Assembly: GCF_903969135.1 (NCBI RefSeq)
Contig: NZ_LR824569.1
Coordinates: 2,356,001-2,420,000 of the forward strand
Origin: Chryseobacterium sp. JV274
GTDB lineage: Bacteria; Bacteroidota; Bacteroidia; Flavobacteriales; Weeksellaceae
Reading direction: 5' to 3'
DNA length: 64,000 bases
The position numbers and the translations under genes were made by a program. Numbering within the stretch: position 1 is the first letter of the stretch; the number at the start of each line of letters is the position of its first letter. Below are positions 8,114 to 15,523 of the stretch, piece after piece. Under the pieces are notes generated by a model. The model was not told the origin of the DNA, ran no database searches, and saw nothing but the letters and a program-made list of their open reading frames with translations.

Positions 8114-9397
8114 TTATTTCTTGTCTTTCAGGGTTTTCTTTAAAACTTTCAGCCTTCCATCAATAGGCTGATCAATTTTTAATCCCAAAACTTCAGCAAC
8201 CAAAGGATAAACATTAATGTTGGCAAATTCATTGATGACCAGATTGTTTTTAAATTCAGGGCCCCAGGCAAAGAAAGTCGCTTTCATTTCCGGAACAACT
8301 TTAGGGTTGTAGCCATGCTTACCAACAGATGTTTTCTTCCCTTTTTCCAGGAATATTTTTGGGGCTTTAGGAATCAGAAGAATTTGTCCTATCCTGTGAT
8401 ATTGATCATCTCTTGTTGCAAAGTGAAGGTATTTAGGAAGTTTTTTATCCAGATATACTTCGTAATCATCTGTTTTATTAGCTTTCAGTTCTTTGTAAAC
8501 CGCTTTTACCTCATCTGGATTTTTAACATAAACTCTTACCAAAGTCTGGGAATTGTAAAAATCAAATCTGTTTTTATCAAAAAGCACAGCCGGAATTTCC
8601 AAAGGTGTACCTCCATCTACTTTGATCATACCATGGTCGGAAACAAAAATAAAGTTGACATTTTTTAATCCTAATCCATTTACTTTCTGAACAAGGTTAC
8701 CAATCGCCTGGTCTATCAGATGAACAGCAATTTCTGTTTCTTTGGAATCCGGTCCATGATGATGTCCGCTTCCGTCTACTTCCGGGAAGTATAATGAAAT
8801 AAAATGAGGTCTTTTCTCTTCCGATAATTTCAGCCAGTTCACCACTTTTTCTACTTTTTCGGAAGGTGTGAATTTTTCATGATAAGGATAATAATAAGAA
8901 GGTCTCATTCCTCCTGCATCACTGGCAGATCCTACCCACATTAAAGAAGCAGATACCATTCCCTGCTTTTCAGCGAGTCCCCAAATTGGGGTTCCTCCAT
9001 ACCAGCTGCCATCTTCAGCATTTTTTTTGTTGCTCATGGCATACCCTTCTTTTCTTTTATAATCATAGAAAAAATTATCGATCAAACCATGATGAGAAGG
9101 ATAAAGTCCGGTAATTAGACTCCAGTGATTTGGGAAAGTAATACTTGGATAACTTGGAATCATTGCTTCAGCCTTCACACCGCCATTGGCCAGTTTCAAA
9201 AGATTTTCAGCATTATACTTTTGAGCATAGTCATAACGGAAGCCATCTGTAGATATCATAATCACATAAGGTTTAGACTGTGCTTCTATACTGTTTTGTC
9301 TACCCGGGATCACCACCTGGGCTGTATCAATATTGACCTGTTGTGCAAAAGCCGTAAAGGAAATTAGCAGCAGTAAAAAATAGATTCCTCGCTTCAT
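8114..9397 (-). CDS. Secreted nucleotide pyrophosphatase/phosphodiesterase (NPP, alkaline-phosphatase superfamily)
   Basis: A 427-residue periplasmic or exported hydrolase of the ectonucleotide pyrophosphatase/phosphodiesterase family, which cleaves phosphodiester bonds of nucleotides or lipids with two zinc ions. The signal peptide is MKRGIYFLLLLISFTAFAQ. Metal ligand D51 is in ISTDGFR. The catalytic threonine is T87 in PSITFPNH. Further zinc ligands are in YFPEVDGSGHHHG and VSDHGM, and the late histidine in GKHGYNP. Length and motif order are normal for bacterial NPPs (Xanthomonas NPP type). It is transcribed alone. It could help phosphate or nucleotide salvage; substrate is inferred only at family level. 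Confidence 0.92.
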   Translation of the reverse strand: MKRGIYFLLLLISFTAFAQQVNIDTAQVVIPGRQNSIEAQSKPYVIMISTDGFRYDYAQKYNAENLLKLANGGVKAEAMIPSYPSITFPNHWSLITGLYPSHHGLIDNFFYDYKRKEGYAMSNKKNAEDGSWYGGTPIWGLAEKQGMVSASLMWVGSASDAGGMRPSYYYPYHEKFTPSEKVEKVVNWLKLSEEKRPHFISLYFPEVDGSGHHHGPDSKETEIAVHLIDQAIGNLVQKVNGLGLKNVNFIFVSDHGMIKVDGGTPLEIPAVLFDKNRFDFYNSQTLVRVYVKNPDEVKAVYKELKANKTDDYEVYLDKKLPKYLHFATRDDQYHRIGQILLIPKAPKIFLEKGKKTSVGKHGYNPKVVPEMKATFFAWGPEFKNNLVINEFANINVYPLVAEVLGLKIDQPIDGRLKVLKKTLKDKK

Positions 9398-9505
9398 TAT
9401 TTTAAAATTTTTCTCAAAGTTACATCCTATACTTCTGCCTGAAAAGTTTAAGAGATTAAAAGTATATTAAAACAGATTATTTTTTTGAATCAAAATTAAA
9501 ACTCA

Positions 9506-10351
9506 TTAAACAGGTCTTTTCATTTCAAACTGTGACAGCCAATTGTTCAGTCCTACTCTTTCACTAAGAAATTGACTGGTGTTTTCTGAAGAATCATCTA
9601 CATTATTCAAGGCAATGGTTTGTCCTCCGTTTTTTTCTTTAATAGCATTAAAAAGCTTTGTTCCAATTCCACGATTTCTGTAATTCTTATCTACTGCAAA
9701 CTGGTATATTTTTTTCACTGCAGGACTATAAACAATATACCCAACAAGTTTATCTTTCATATAAGCACCTAAAGTCACATAGTTTTCAGGCATAGGCTCC
9801 AATACGAACACCGATCCCTGCCATGAAGGTTCAATATCCCAGAAAGAACATAGCAGTTTCCATTGAAAGTCATTCAAATCCCTAATAGAAACCTCAGCAT
9901 TTCCTTCTCCTTGTTTAATACTTCCGTTAAAACAAAGTAATCTTCGTACAATTGTAAAACCTAGATTTTCATATGCCCTGATGGCAGGCTGATTTCCTTC
10001 AATAACTTCAAGCAGCAATGTATTGGCATTTCTCTCTTTTAAAACAGGAATAATAAAATCGTACATTTTTCTTACCAATCCTTTACCTCTGCTTTCAGGA
10101 ACTACTCCTGTTCCACCATTGTAAATAATTTTCTCTCCATTCTCCACTTTTTCAGACTGAAGGATAAAACCTACCAGTTTCCCATCTTCAAATGCTCCGA
10201 CAGAGATATTCATATCCATTTTTTCAGCTGCGATTTTTGAGACAAGCACCTCTTTCGTTAAATGAAAAGGAATAACATAATCTGAAAACGAATGGTTGAA
10301 CACTGATAAAATTTCATCTATGCTTGTATTTGCTAAGGTTTTGAACTCCAT
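9506..10351 (-). CDS. GNAT acetyltransferase with two tandem GNAT domains
   Basis: A 281-residue protein made of two GCN5-related N-acetyltransferase folds. The first has the acetyl-CoA pyrophosphate-binding motif A as VVPESRGKGLVRKMYDF (around residues 86-105). The second has VDKNYRNRGIGTKLFNAI (around 218-236). The N-terminal part (SVGAFEDGKLVGFILQ) matches the core GNAT strand pattern. Both domains keep the R/Q-x-x-G-x-G/A pattern, so both might bind acetyl-CoA. Substrate is unknown. It lies 31 bases downstream of the GrpB gene and the two could be co-transcribed. Confidence 0.85.
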   Translation of the reverse strand: MEFKTLANTSIDEILSVFNHSFSDYVIPFHLTKEVLVSKIAAEKMDMNISVGAFEDGKLVGFILQSEKVENGEKIIYNGGTGVVPESRGKGLVRKMYDFIIPVLKERNANTLLLEVIEGNQPAIRAYENLGFTIVRRLLCFNGSIKQGEGNAEVSIRDLNDFQWKLLCSFWDIEPSWQGSVFVLEPMPENYVTLGAYMKDKLVGYIVYSPAVKKIYQFAVDKNYRNRGIGTKLFNAIKEKNGGQTIALNNVDDSSENTSQFLSERVGLNNWLSQFEMKRPV

Positions 10352-10382
10352 TGATATTTTAAATTTATATAGTTATTACACT

Positions 10383-10982
10383 TTATTTCTGTTGGTTCAA
10401 GTACCATTGAATGGCATTATGCTCTTCTCTTTTTATAAATGGGTCTTTTTCCTGATTATAATCATTACCGTCAAACCATTCTTTTTTACTCAATTCCTCT
10501 TTCAGTTTTTGATATTCTTCTTTTACCTCCGGATGAATACGAAGATAATCCCTGAAAGCCAAATGGCGAAGCCAGTGTTCTGAAGAAGTCGGAATAACGT
10601 GAATGTGAGCAATGCGGAGATGATGATTGTGAATTCTCTCAGGAATTTCATCATTTGAATAAATAACATCAGGAAATCCTAATGTATGGGTATGATCTAT
10701 AAGTTTAATAAAAAAACGGCGGTACGGCATATCTTCATTATACTTTTCATAATAGACATAATCTTTGCCTTCCAGTAAAGATGGAACTTTATCAAGTTCT
10801 TTTTCATCCTTTACCCCAATCATAATATCAATAACAGGTTTTGCAGATAAACCTTCCACAGATGTGCTGCCAATATGTTCAATTTCCGGATTCAAAAAAC
10901 CGATATAGTTCTCAAGTTCATTTTTAATGGTTTCAAACTGCTTTTTCCAGAAAGGATTATATTTTTCAAAGGTAACTTTCAT
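10383..10982 (-). CDS. GrpB family protein (nucleotidyltransferase fold)
   Basis: A 199-residue GrpB/UPF0157 protein, a family with a nucleotidyltransferase fold and no firmly established reaction. The family core is clear: EHIGSTSVEGLSAKPVIDIMI (GS motif followed by the acidic D-x-x-x), FPDVIY, and H-x-H-v-i-p with HWLRHLAFRDYLR. Start 10982 (MKVTFEKYNPFW) was chosen over 11042 because the family begins here and the extra 20 residues look like untranslated leader. It is probably cotranscribed with the GNAT gene that follows 31 bases later. Confidence 0.87.
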   Translation of the reverse strand: MKVTFEKYNPFWKKQFETIKNELENYIGFLNPEIEHIGSTSVEGLSAKPVIDIMIGVKDEKELDKVPSLLEGKDYVYYEKYNEDMPYRRFFIKLIDHTHTLGFPDVIYSNDEIPERIHNHHLRIAHIHVIPTSSEHWLRHLAFRDYLRIHPEVKEEYQKLKEELSKKEWFDGNDYNQEKDPFIKREEHNAIQWYLNQQK

Positions 10983-11054
10983 AAGTATCCAAATAGTACA
11001 CAAATATAAAATTTTTCTCAGTAATCTCTCTGGAATCGACATTTAACAAAAAAT

Positions 11055-11079
11055 GATACCCCTGAAAGATCAGAGGTAT
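11055..11079 (-). terminator. Terminator after the DOMON-T9SS gene
   Basis: The hairpin ATACCcCTG / CAGaGGTAT, read on the minus strand, is followed by a T-run (TTTTTTG). It lies 38 bases past the end of the envelope operon. Confidence 0.75.
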
Positions 11080-11116
11080 TCATTACTAATTATTTAGTTG
11101 TGTTTTTTCTGAAAAA

Positions 11117-11896
11117 TTACTCTTTAATCAGTTTTTCATAAGATGTAGTTCCATCTTTTAAAGTGATTTCAAAATAATAAGCACCTGATTTCAAATCTCT
11201 GACACTGATATTTTCTCCCTCAAGTTTTACAGATCTTACTTTTCTTCCTGCAGATTCATAAATATCAACAGATTTTATTTTATCAGCATTTTTAAAGCTC
11301 ACCGTTTCTTTGGCCGGGTTTGGATAAAGAACTATTTTCTTACTTTCCAAAACTGTTTCATTAGTACCTAAAGTACCAAAATTAAGGGCTGTAGTACCAC
11401 AGCTGTTAGAACCATGATAAGCAATCGTAAAGTTTGATAACCTGCGTCCATAAGTAATGTTTAAAGGACTTGTAGGAGGAACGGTAAAGACATGGTCATT
11501 AGCATCTCCTGTGTTTAAAGCTCTTGTAGCGACTACAGTACGAACACTCCCTGCCACTGTATTAGAGGTTACAGTCCAGTTTTGAGTTCCATCCAAAGGC
11601 GGAACCACACCTTGTCCATTAAATGTTCTGTCACTTAAATTAGTACCATCAAAAATTACAACATCTTTCCCTATATCGTCCATATTCGTTGTATCGAAAG
11701 CCATTCCCAGCCATCCTGTAGAAGGACCAATAAGGGTAAGGGTAACTAAAGAAGGGGTAAGGTCTATCTTAACTGAATAAGCCAAATCTGCTCCTCCCGG
11801 TGTGGAAAAAAGAGGCACAGTTCCTGTCGAATATTGACTTTTTACATGAAAAAAAGCAAAAAATCCGATCAATAATAATGTAGTTTTTAATTTCAT
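11117..11896 (-). CDS. Secreted DOMON-like protein with T9SS sorting domain
   Basis: A 259-residue exported protein. It has a signal peptide at 1-20 (LLLIGFFAFFHVKSQ), then a DOMON-like beta domain at about 22-180 (VKIDLTPSLVTLTLIGPSTGWLGMAFDTTNM, then DHVFTVPP and YHGSN), and a type IX secretion sorting domain at about 188-259 (VLYPNPAKETVSF, then LKSGAYYFEI and YEKLIKE). DOMON domains bind heme or sugars and often belong to extracellular redox proteins. The T9SS tail predicts crossing of the outer membrane and surface attachment. It is the last gene of a tight operon, 4 bases after the ankyrin gene, whose second gene encodes a CxxCH lipoprotein. Heme binding is inferred from context. Confidence 0.82.
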   Translation of the reverse strand: MKLKTTLLLIGFFAFFHVKSQYSTGTVPLFSTPGGADLAYSVKIDLTPSLVTLTLIGPSTGWLGMAFDTTNMDDIGKDVVIFDGTNLSDRTFNGQGVVPPLDGTQNWTVTSNTVAGSVRTVVATRALNTGDANDHVFTVPPTSPLNITYGRRLSNFTIAYHGSNSCGTTALNFGTLGTNETVLESKKIVLYPNPAKETVSFKNADKIKSVDIYESAGRKVRSVKLEGENISVRDLKSGAYYFEITLKDGTTSYEKLIKE

Positions 11897-11900
11897 ATAA

Positions 11901-12425
11901 TCAATTTTTTAATAGGTTAATAATATCTTGATTTTTAGTAAATAAAGCATATTCAAAAACAGTTTTCCCTTGTTTATCGGATAATGCCTTATTTGCTTTA
12001 TTCTTTAGTAGCAGCTCTACCATTTCTTTGTTTTGTGACTGTACAGCATATATTAATGGAGTTACTCCACTGCTGCTTGCCACATTTGGATCAGCTTTGT
12101 TCTCTAATAATTTCTGAGTAAGGTTTTTATCTCCTTTAAAAACAGAAGCCGTTAACGCCGTTCCTTCTCCACTTGCATAATTCATGTTTTTAACGTGAGT
12201 AATTAAAAATTCCGCAACTGGAATATTCCCTCTGTAACAAGCTAAAATAAGGGGAGAGAATCCGTTTTCATTAATCTGATTAATAATATCCGGATTTTGT
12301 TTCATCAGCTCCTGTACTTCAGGAACTGTTCCGCTCCTGGCAATATCAAATATTGATTTTGCTTTTTCCTGAGCAGATATCAATGAGCTCAGAAATAGTC
12401 CTACAATTAAGATTACATTTCTCAT
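11901..12425 (-). CDS. Exported ankyrin-repeat protein
   Basis: A 174-residue protein with a signal peptide (MRNVILIVGLFLSSLISAQ) and four ankyrin repeats at roughly 25-170, for example NGFSPLILACYRGNIPVAEFLI, GTALTASVFKGDKNLTQKLL and GVTPLIYAVQSQNKEMVELLL. Ankyrin repeats are protein-binding scaffolds. Small periplasmic ankyrin proteins in other bacteria partner with redox or heme enzymes such as catalase, a role that would fit here but is not shown. Its start codon overlaps the YceI stop by four bases, indicating translational coupling. Confidence 0.88.
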   Translation of the reverse strand: MRNVILIVGLFLSSLISAQEKAKSIFDIARSGTVPEVQELMKQNPDIINQINENGFSPLILACYRGNIPVAEFLITHVKNMNYASGEGTALTASVFKGDKNLTQKLLENKADPNVASSSGVTPLIYAVQSQNKEMVELLLKNKANKALSDKQGKTVFEYALFTKNQDIINLLKN

Positions 12426-12967
12426 TGTTTTACCATTACGTAGTTGTATTCGATGTTGACATTTTCTGCCACTTTCTTGGTAACCATTTTAGGGATGGTC
12501 ACTTTGTAATCTGCAGGTTTGGCTATAAAACCGCCCTGCATATAGATTTTACCGTCTTTTGCATATAATGTTGCGGAAGAAGCAACCGCTTTGTCTACCC
12601 CGTGAAAGTTAAGTGTTCCCTGAACGGTATATTTCTGTAGACTGGCCGTAAGTTTTGTTTTATCAAAGTTGACAATTTTCCCTTTAAAGGTTGTTTTCGG
12701 ATATTTTGCAGATTCAGCATAGCTTTCATTGAAATGCTCTTCCATCAATTTGGTTTTAAAATGAAAGTTTTTAACGGTAGAAACGGATGCCATTTCGCCG
12801 TTGTCCACGTTCAGAATCACAATATTATTGTCATCCTGTGCAAAAATATCATCAAACAGAGGTACTGAAGCTTCAAAAGTTACTTTCCCTGTCTTAGAAC
12901 TGTATTTCTGTGCTGAAGCGTAACCGGCAGAAAGCAGTAATACGCTTAATAATGCTATTTTTTTCAT
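12422..12967 (-). CDS. YceI family periplasmic protein
   Basis: A 181-residue YceI-like lipocalin-type beta-barrel that binds isoprenoid or other amphiphilic chains in the periplasm. It has the signal peptide MKKIALLSVLLLSAGYASAQ, then the family pattern GKVTFEASVPLFDDIFAQDD, MEEHFNESYAESAKYPKTTFKG and YTVQGTLNFHGV. Start 12967 was chosen over 12988 because the signal peptide begins there and the longer form overlaps the previous stop. It lies 10 bases after the cytochrome-like gene and overlaps the ankyrin gene. YceI genes are often near cytochromes, in keeping with this operon. Confidence 0.9.
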   Translation of the reverse strand: MKKIALLSVLLLSAGYASAQKYSSKTGKVTFEASVPLFDDIFAQDDNNIVILNVDNGEMASVSTVKNFHFKTKLMEEHFNESYAESAKYPKTTFKGKIVNFDKTKLTASLQKYTVQGTLNFHGVDKAVASSATLYAKDGKIYMQGGFIAKPADYKVTIPKMVTKKVAENVNIEYNYVMVKQ

Positions 12968-12977
12968 ATCAATTTTT

Positions 12978-13325
12978 TTAGTTTTCATTTAATCCGTCAG
13001 CTTTCCACTTTATGAAAATATTGATCTGAGCTGCAGACAACGATCCTCCCTGAGGCATTTTTTCCGGATCACCGTTAGGCCTTTGGATACGATCCAGAAT
13101 TCCATCTATATTATTTTTTACCTGATCATAAGTAACAAGGGGTTTATAGCCGGTGGCGGAATGACAGCCTATGCAATTGTTATCCACAATGGGTTTTACA
13201 TCTGTTGTATATTTTACAGGTGCCGTGATAGGTGTATTATCAGAAATCTCTTCATAAGTTCTGCTGTCACAAGCCGTCAGTATGATTGCTGACGACAATA
13301 TCAATAAGGATGTTAGCTTTTTCAT
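12978..13325 (-). CDS. Small c-type cytochrome-like lipoprotein
   Basis: A 115-residue lipoprotein: signal peptide MKKLTSLLILSSAIILTAC with the lipobox cysteine at about residue 19, then VKYTTDVKPIVDNNCIGCHS carrying one CxxCH heme-attachment motif. The sequence after it (ILDRIQRPNGDPEKMPQGG, then IFIKWKADG) matches the Bacteroidota 'cytochrome c domain' pattern, in which P-x-x-M-P supplies the distal methionine. It is probably anchored to the outer membrane inner leaflet and carries one electron. The start was set at 13325 because a lipoprotein signal begins there; an upstream in-frame start would overlap the DUF5777 gene. Gap to that gene is one base. Confidence 0.85.
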   Translation of the reverse strand: MKKLTSLLILSSAIILTACDSRTYEEISDNTPITAPVKYTTDVKPIVDNNCIGCHSATGYKPLVTYDQVKNNIDGILDRIQRPNGDPEKMPQGGSLSAAQINIFIKWKADGLNEN

Positions 13326-13326
13326 A

Positions 13327-14169
13327 TTAAAAAACTCTATAAAGATTAAACCCAAAGAAAATATGTCCCTTTCCCCATGCTCCAGTGGCATTGGTAAGAT
13401 ATCCGATATCTGAATTTATCTGGGAGTTCGTTAATAAAAGCTGGAACACATGTCCTCCGGTTTCTATATCTACCCCTAGTGATAATGGGTTTTTATAAAA
13501 ACTGTGATCGTCGAAATTCACAAAGTATTCTGCATTCACAGAAACTCTTTTTGAAATTTTATAGCGTCCTCCCAAACCTGCTAAAAACTGATTTTTGTTT
13601 TCAATAGTGGGTTCGTAAAGGTTTTTATGAACAAAGGAAGGTGTAAGCTGCAAGGAAAACTTATCATTGAACCTTCTTGAGATCAATGCCTGCGTAAGAT
13701 AAGAAAGCCTGTCACTGAATTTAAGATGTGGATAATTATCTTTATCAAGTTCAGTATTGGCACCCATTACATTGTAGCCCACAATATCCACCGGAAAGTT
13801 TTCATTTTGTCTTACCAGCCTGTATTTTACTGCTCCTTCAAACGTTTTCATATTCGTTTCTCTGGAAAGGCTTACGGAAACAGCATCTGAAATACCATAG
13901 ATAACGCCTAATTTGGTTGAGGCATGATCCAGACCGAAAAAGTCTTTGAATCCGGCGCTTATATCTCCAAATCTGTGGGCAACGATAATGTACCATTCTT
14001 TTTTGGCGGCGAGTTTTGTAGATTGCCCCGTAACAATCTGAAGGGCTTTGAAGGCGGGTTGTGAGGTTTCTGAATTGGTTTTCACCGTGTCAATATCCTT
14101 CAGCAGATCTTCCTGTGCAAAGACAAGACCTGAAGAAAATACTGACAAAAATAAGAGAGTTTTCGTCAT
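13327..14169 (-). CDS. DUF5777 family outer-membrane beta-barrel protein
   Basis: A 280-residue exported protein with a signal peptide (MTKTLLFLSVFSSGLVFAQ). The mature part reads as alternating amphipathic strands typical of a beta-barrel and matches the DUF5777 family common in Bacteroidota (KKEWYIIVAHRFGDISAGFKDFFGLDHASTKLG pattern, ending GHIFFGFNLYRVF). Start 14169 is the first ATG; an upstream TTG is not needed. It is the first gene of the five-gene operon, 125 bases downstream of the Crp/Fnr gene. Its function is not established. Co-occurrence with heme lipoproteins and YceI suggests a role in envelope electron transfer or its assembly. Confidence 0.82.
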   Translation of the reverse strand: MTKTLLFLSVFSSGLVFAQEDLLKDIDTVKTNSETSQPAFKALQIVTGQSTKLAAKKEWYIIVAHRFGDISAGFKDFFGLDHASTKLGVIYGISDAVSVSLSRETNMKTFEGAVKYRLVRQNENFPVDIVGYNVMGANTELDKDNYPHLKFSDRLSYLTQALISRRFNDKFSLQLTPSFVHKNLYEPTIENKNQFLAGLGGRYKISKRVSVNAEYFVNFDDHSFYKNPLSLGVDIETGGHVFQLLLTNSQINSDIGYLTNATGAWGKGHIFFGFNLYRVF

Positions 14170-14294
14170 ATACAATTTGAATTAAATTATGATATAACAA
14201 ACTTATCGAGTTCTCAATTCAAAAACAGGTGATAAAAGTCACCATTCAAATTGTTTTTATCAATGATAGAAATAAACTTTTCAAACAATTAAAA

Positions 14295-14945
14295 TTAGAT
14301 CATTCTAACATTTTCATTCACAGGAACTTTCATTCCTTCTTTGGTCTGAACAATTTCACCTTCACTTTCAATTTTTTTCAAAACTCTGCTTACAACTTCC
14401 CTGGAGGTTCCCAAACTGCTTGCAATTTCGCGATGGGTTATCTTAATTGGGTTGTTTCCTGTGGATGAAATCTGCTGTTTGATGTAATTCAGGACTCTTT
14501 TATCCAGTCTATGGAACACCGCATCATTCACCATATTCATCACTTCTGAAAATCTACGGTCATATTCATGATAAAACAGTTTGTTGATTTCCGGGAATTT
14601 TATCAGCCAGTCATGCATTACGGAAACGGGAATAAGAATGGCTTCCGAGTCTTCCTCGGCAATAGCATACACTCTGCTGACATAGTCTGTAAGAATGGAT
14701 GAGAAGGTCATAAGACAGCTATCTTTGGGCTTAATATAATAGTAGATAAGTTCTCTTCCGTCATTAAGGGTAAAAACCTTGATAGAGCCTTTTATCAGGA
14801 AAGGGACAAATTTATTTTTCTGCCCTTCTCTTATGATTTCAGTTTTTGCTTTTATATCAATTGCAACAGCATGCTTTTCCAGCTCAGCTAAAAAATCAGC
14901 CCCTAAAAAGCCAAATTTACTTACAGCGAACGCGTTATCAATCAT
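14295..14945 (-). CDS. Crp/Fnr family transcriptional regulator
   Basis: A 216-residue regulator with an N-terminal cyclic-nucleotide-binding-like jelly roll (EIIREGQKNKFVPFLIKGSIKVF at about 35-58) and a C-terminal winged HTH (THREIASSLGTSREVVSRVLKKIE at about 172-195). No cysteine cluster for an iron-sulfur centre is seen, so it is not an FNR-type oxygen sensor. The cAMP-contacting residues of E. coli CRP are not clearly conserved. It lies just upstream of, and in the same direction as, the DUF5777-cytochrome-YceI operon, which it may regulate. Confidence 0.88.
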   Translation of the reverse strand: MIDNAFAVSKFGFLGADFLAELEKHAVAIDIKAKTEIIREGQKNKFVPFLIKGSIKVFTLNDGRELIYYYIKPKDSCLMTFSSILTDYVSRVYAIAEEDSEAILIPVSVMHDWLIKFPEINKLFYHEYDRRFSEVMNMVNDAVFHRLDKRVLNYIKQQISSTGNNPIKITHREIASSLGTSREVVSRVLKKIESEGEIVQTKEGMKVPVNENVRMI

Positions 14946-15082
14946 ATCCTATATTTTCTACTTTTTCTTAAACAAAGATATAAAATTGATGAATGGTTAT
15001 TATATATTTTTATGTTATTAAATAAAATTAACAATCATATGGGTTCGATATTCCTTTGTACATGAGAATTTAGGTCAAAAAA

Positions 15083-15106
15083 ATGCCCCGGTAAAAACCA
15101 GGGCAT
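15083..15106 (-). terminator. Terminator after rpoC-DUF3467
   Basis: The hairpin ATGCCCcGG / CCaGGGCAT is followed on the minus strand by a run of seven T. It lies 25 bases past the DUF3467 stop and marks the end of the rpoBC transcription unit. Confidence 0.85.
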
Positions 15107-15130
15107 CTTATTTTATTGTAAAAAGAAATC

Positions 15131-15436
15131 TTACGCTTGAACGTTGTTTCCTCCTAATACGAAAGGCTCAACTTCTTTGATTTCTCCGAACTGCTGCTCG
15201 TAGTTAGCGATGTTCTGTTGAAGAGCGTTTAATACTCTTTTAGCGTGAAGTGGAGCAAGAATAACTCTTGATCTTACTTTAGCTTGCTGAACACCTGGCA
15301 TCAACTGAATAAAGTCTACTACAAATTCAGATGGAGAGTGGTTTACTAAAGCTAGGTTAGCATAGATACCAGCAGCTACCATTTCGTTTAATTCGATGTT
15401 GATGTTTCCGTCTTGTGGATTTTGATTGTTGTCCAT
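15131..15436 (-). CDS. DUF3467 domain-containing protein
   Basis: A 101-residue protein of the DUF3467 family, conserved in Bacteroidota directly after rpoC. The family core is ANLALVNHSPSEFVVDFIQ, then PGVQQAKVRSRVILAPLHAKR and LLNALQQNIANYE-like helix. There is no signal peptide, so it is cytoplasmic. Its conserved place at the end of the rpoBC unit suggests a link to transcription or translation, but its function is not known. It is 87 bases after the rpoC stop, across a stem-loop (15463-15511), and has its own terminator. Confidence 0.9.
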   Translation of the reverse strand: MDNNQNPQDGNINIELNEMVAAGIYANLALVNHSPSEFVVDFIQLMPGVQQAKVRSRVILAPLHAKRVLNALQQNIANYEQQFGEIKEVEPFVLGGNNVQA

Positions 15437-15462
15437 TGTTATAAATTATGTTTTTAAAATTC

Positions 15463-15511
15463 GAAATTTGAGATTGTGAAAATATAAAAATAATTTCAAA
15501 TCCCAAATTTC
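15463..15511 (-). promoter_or_regulatory. Inverted repeat in the rpoC-DUF3467 gap
   Basis: GAAATTTGAGATT (15463-15475) pairs with AATCCCAAATTTC (15499-15511) with one wobble pair, across a 23-base AT-rich loop. It lacks a T-run and so may be an mRNA processing or partial attenuation site rather than a full terminator. Confidence 0.45.
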
Positions 15512-15523
15512 AAATCATTAATT

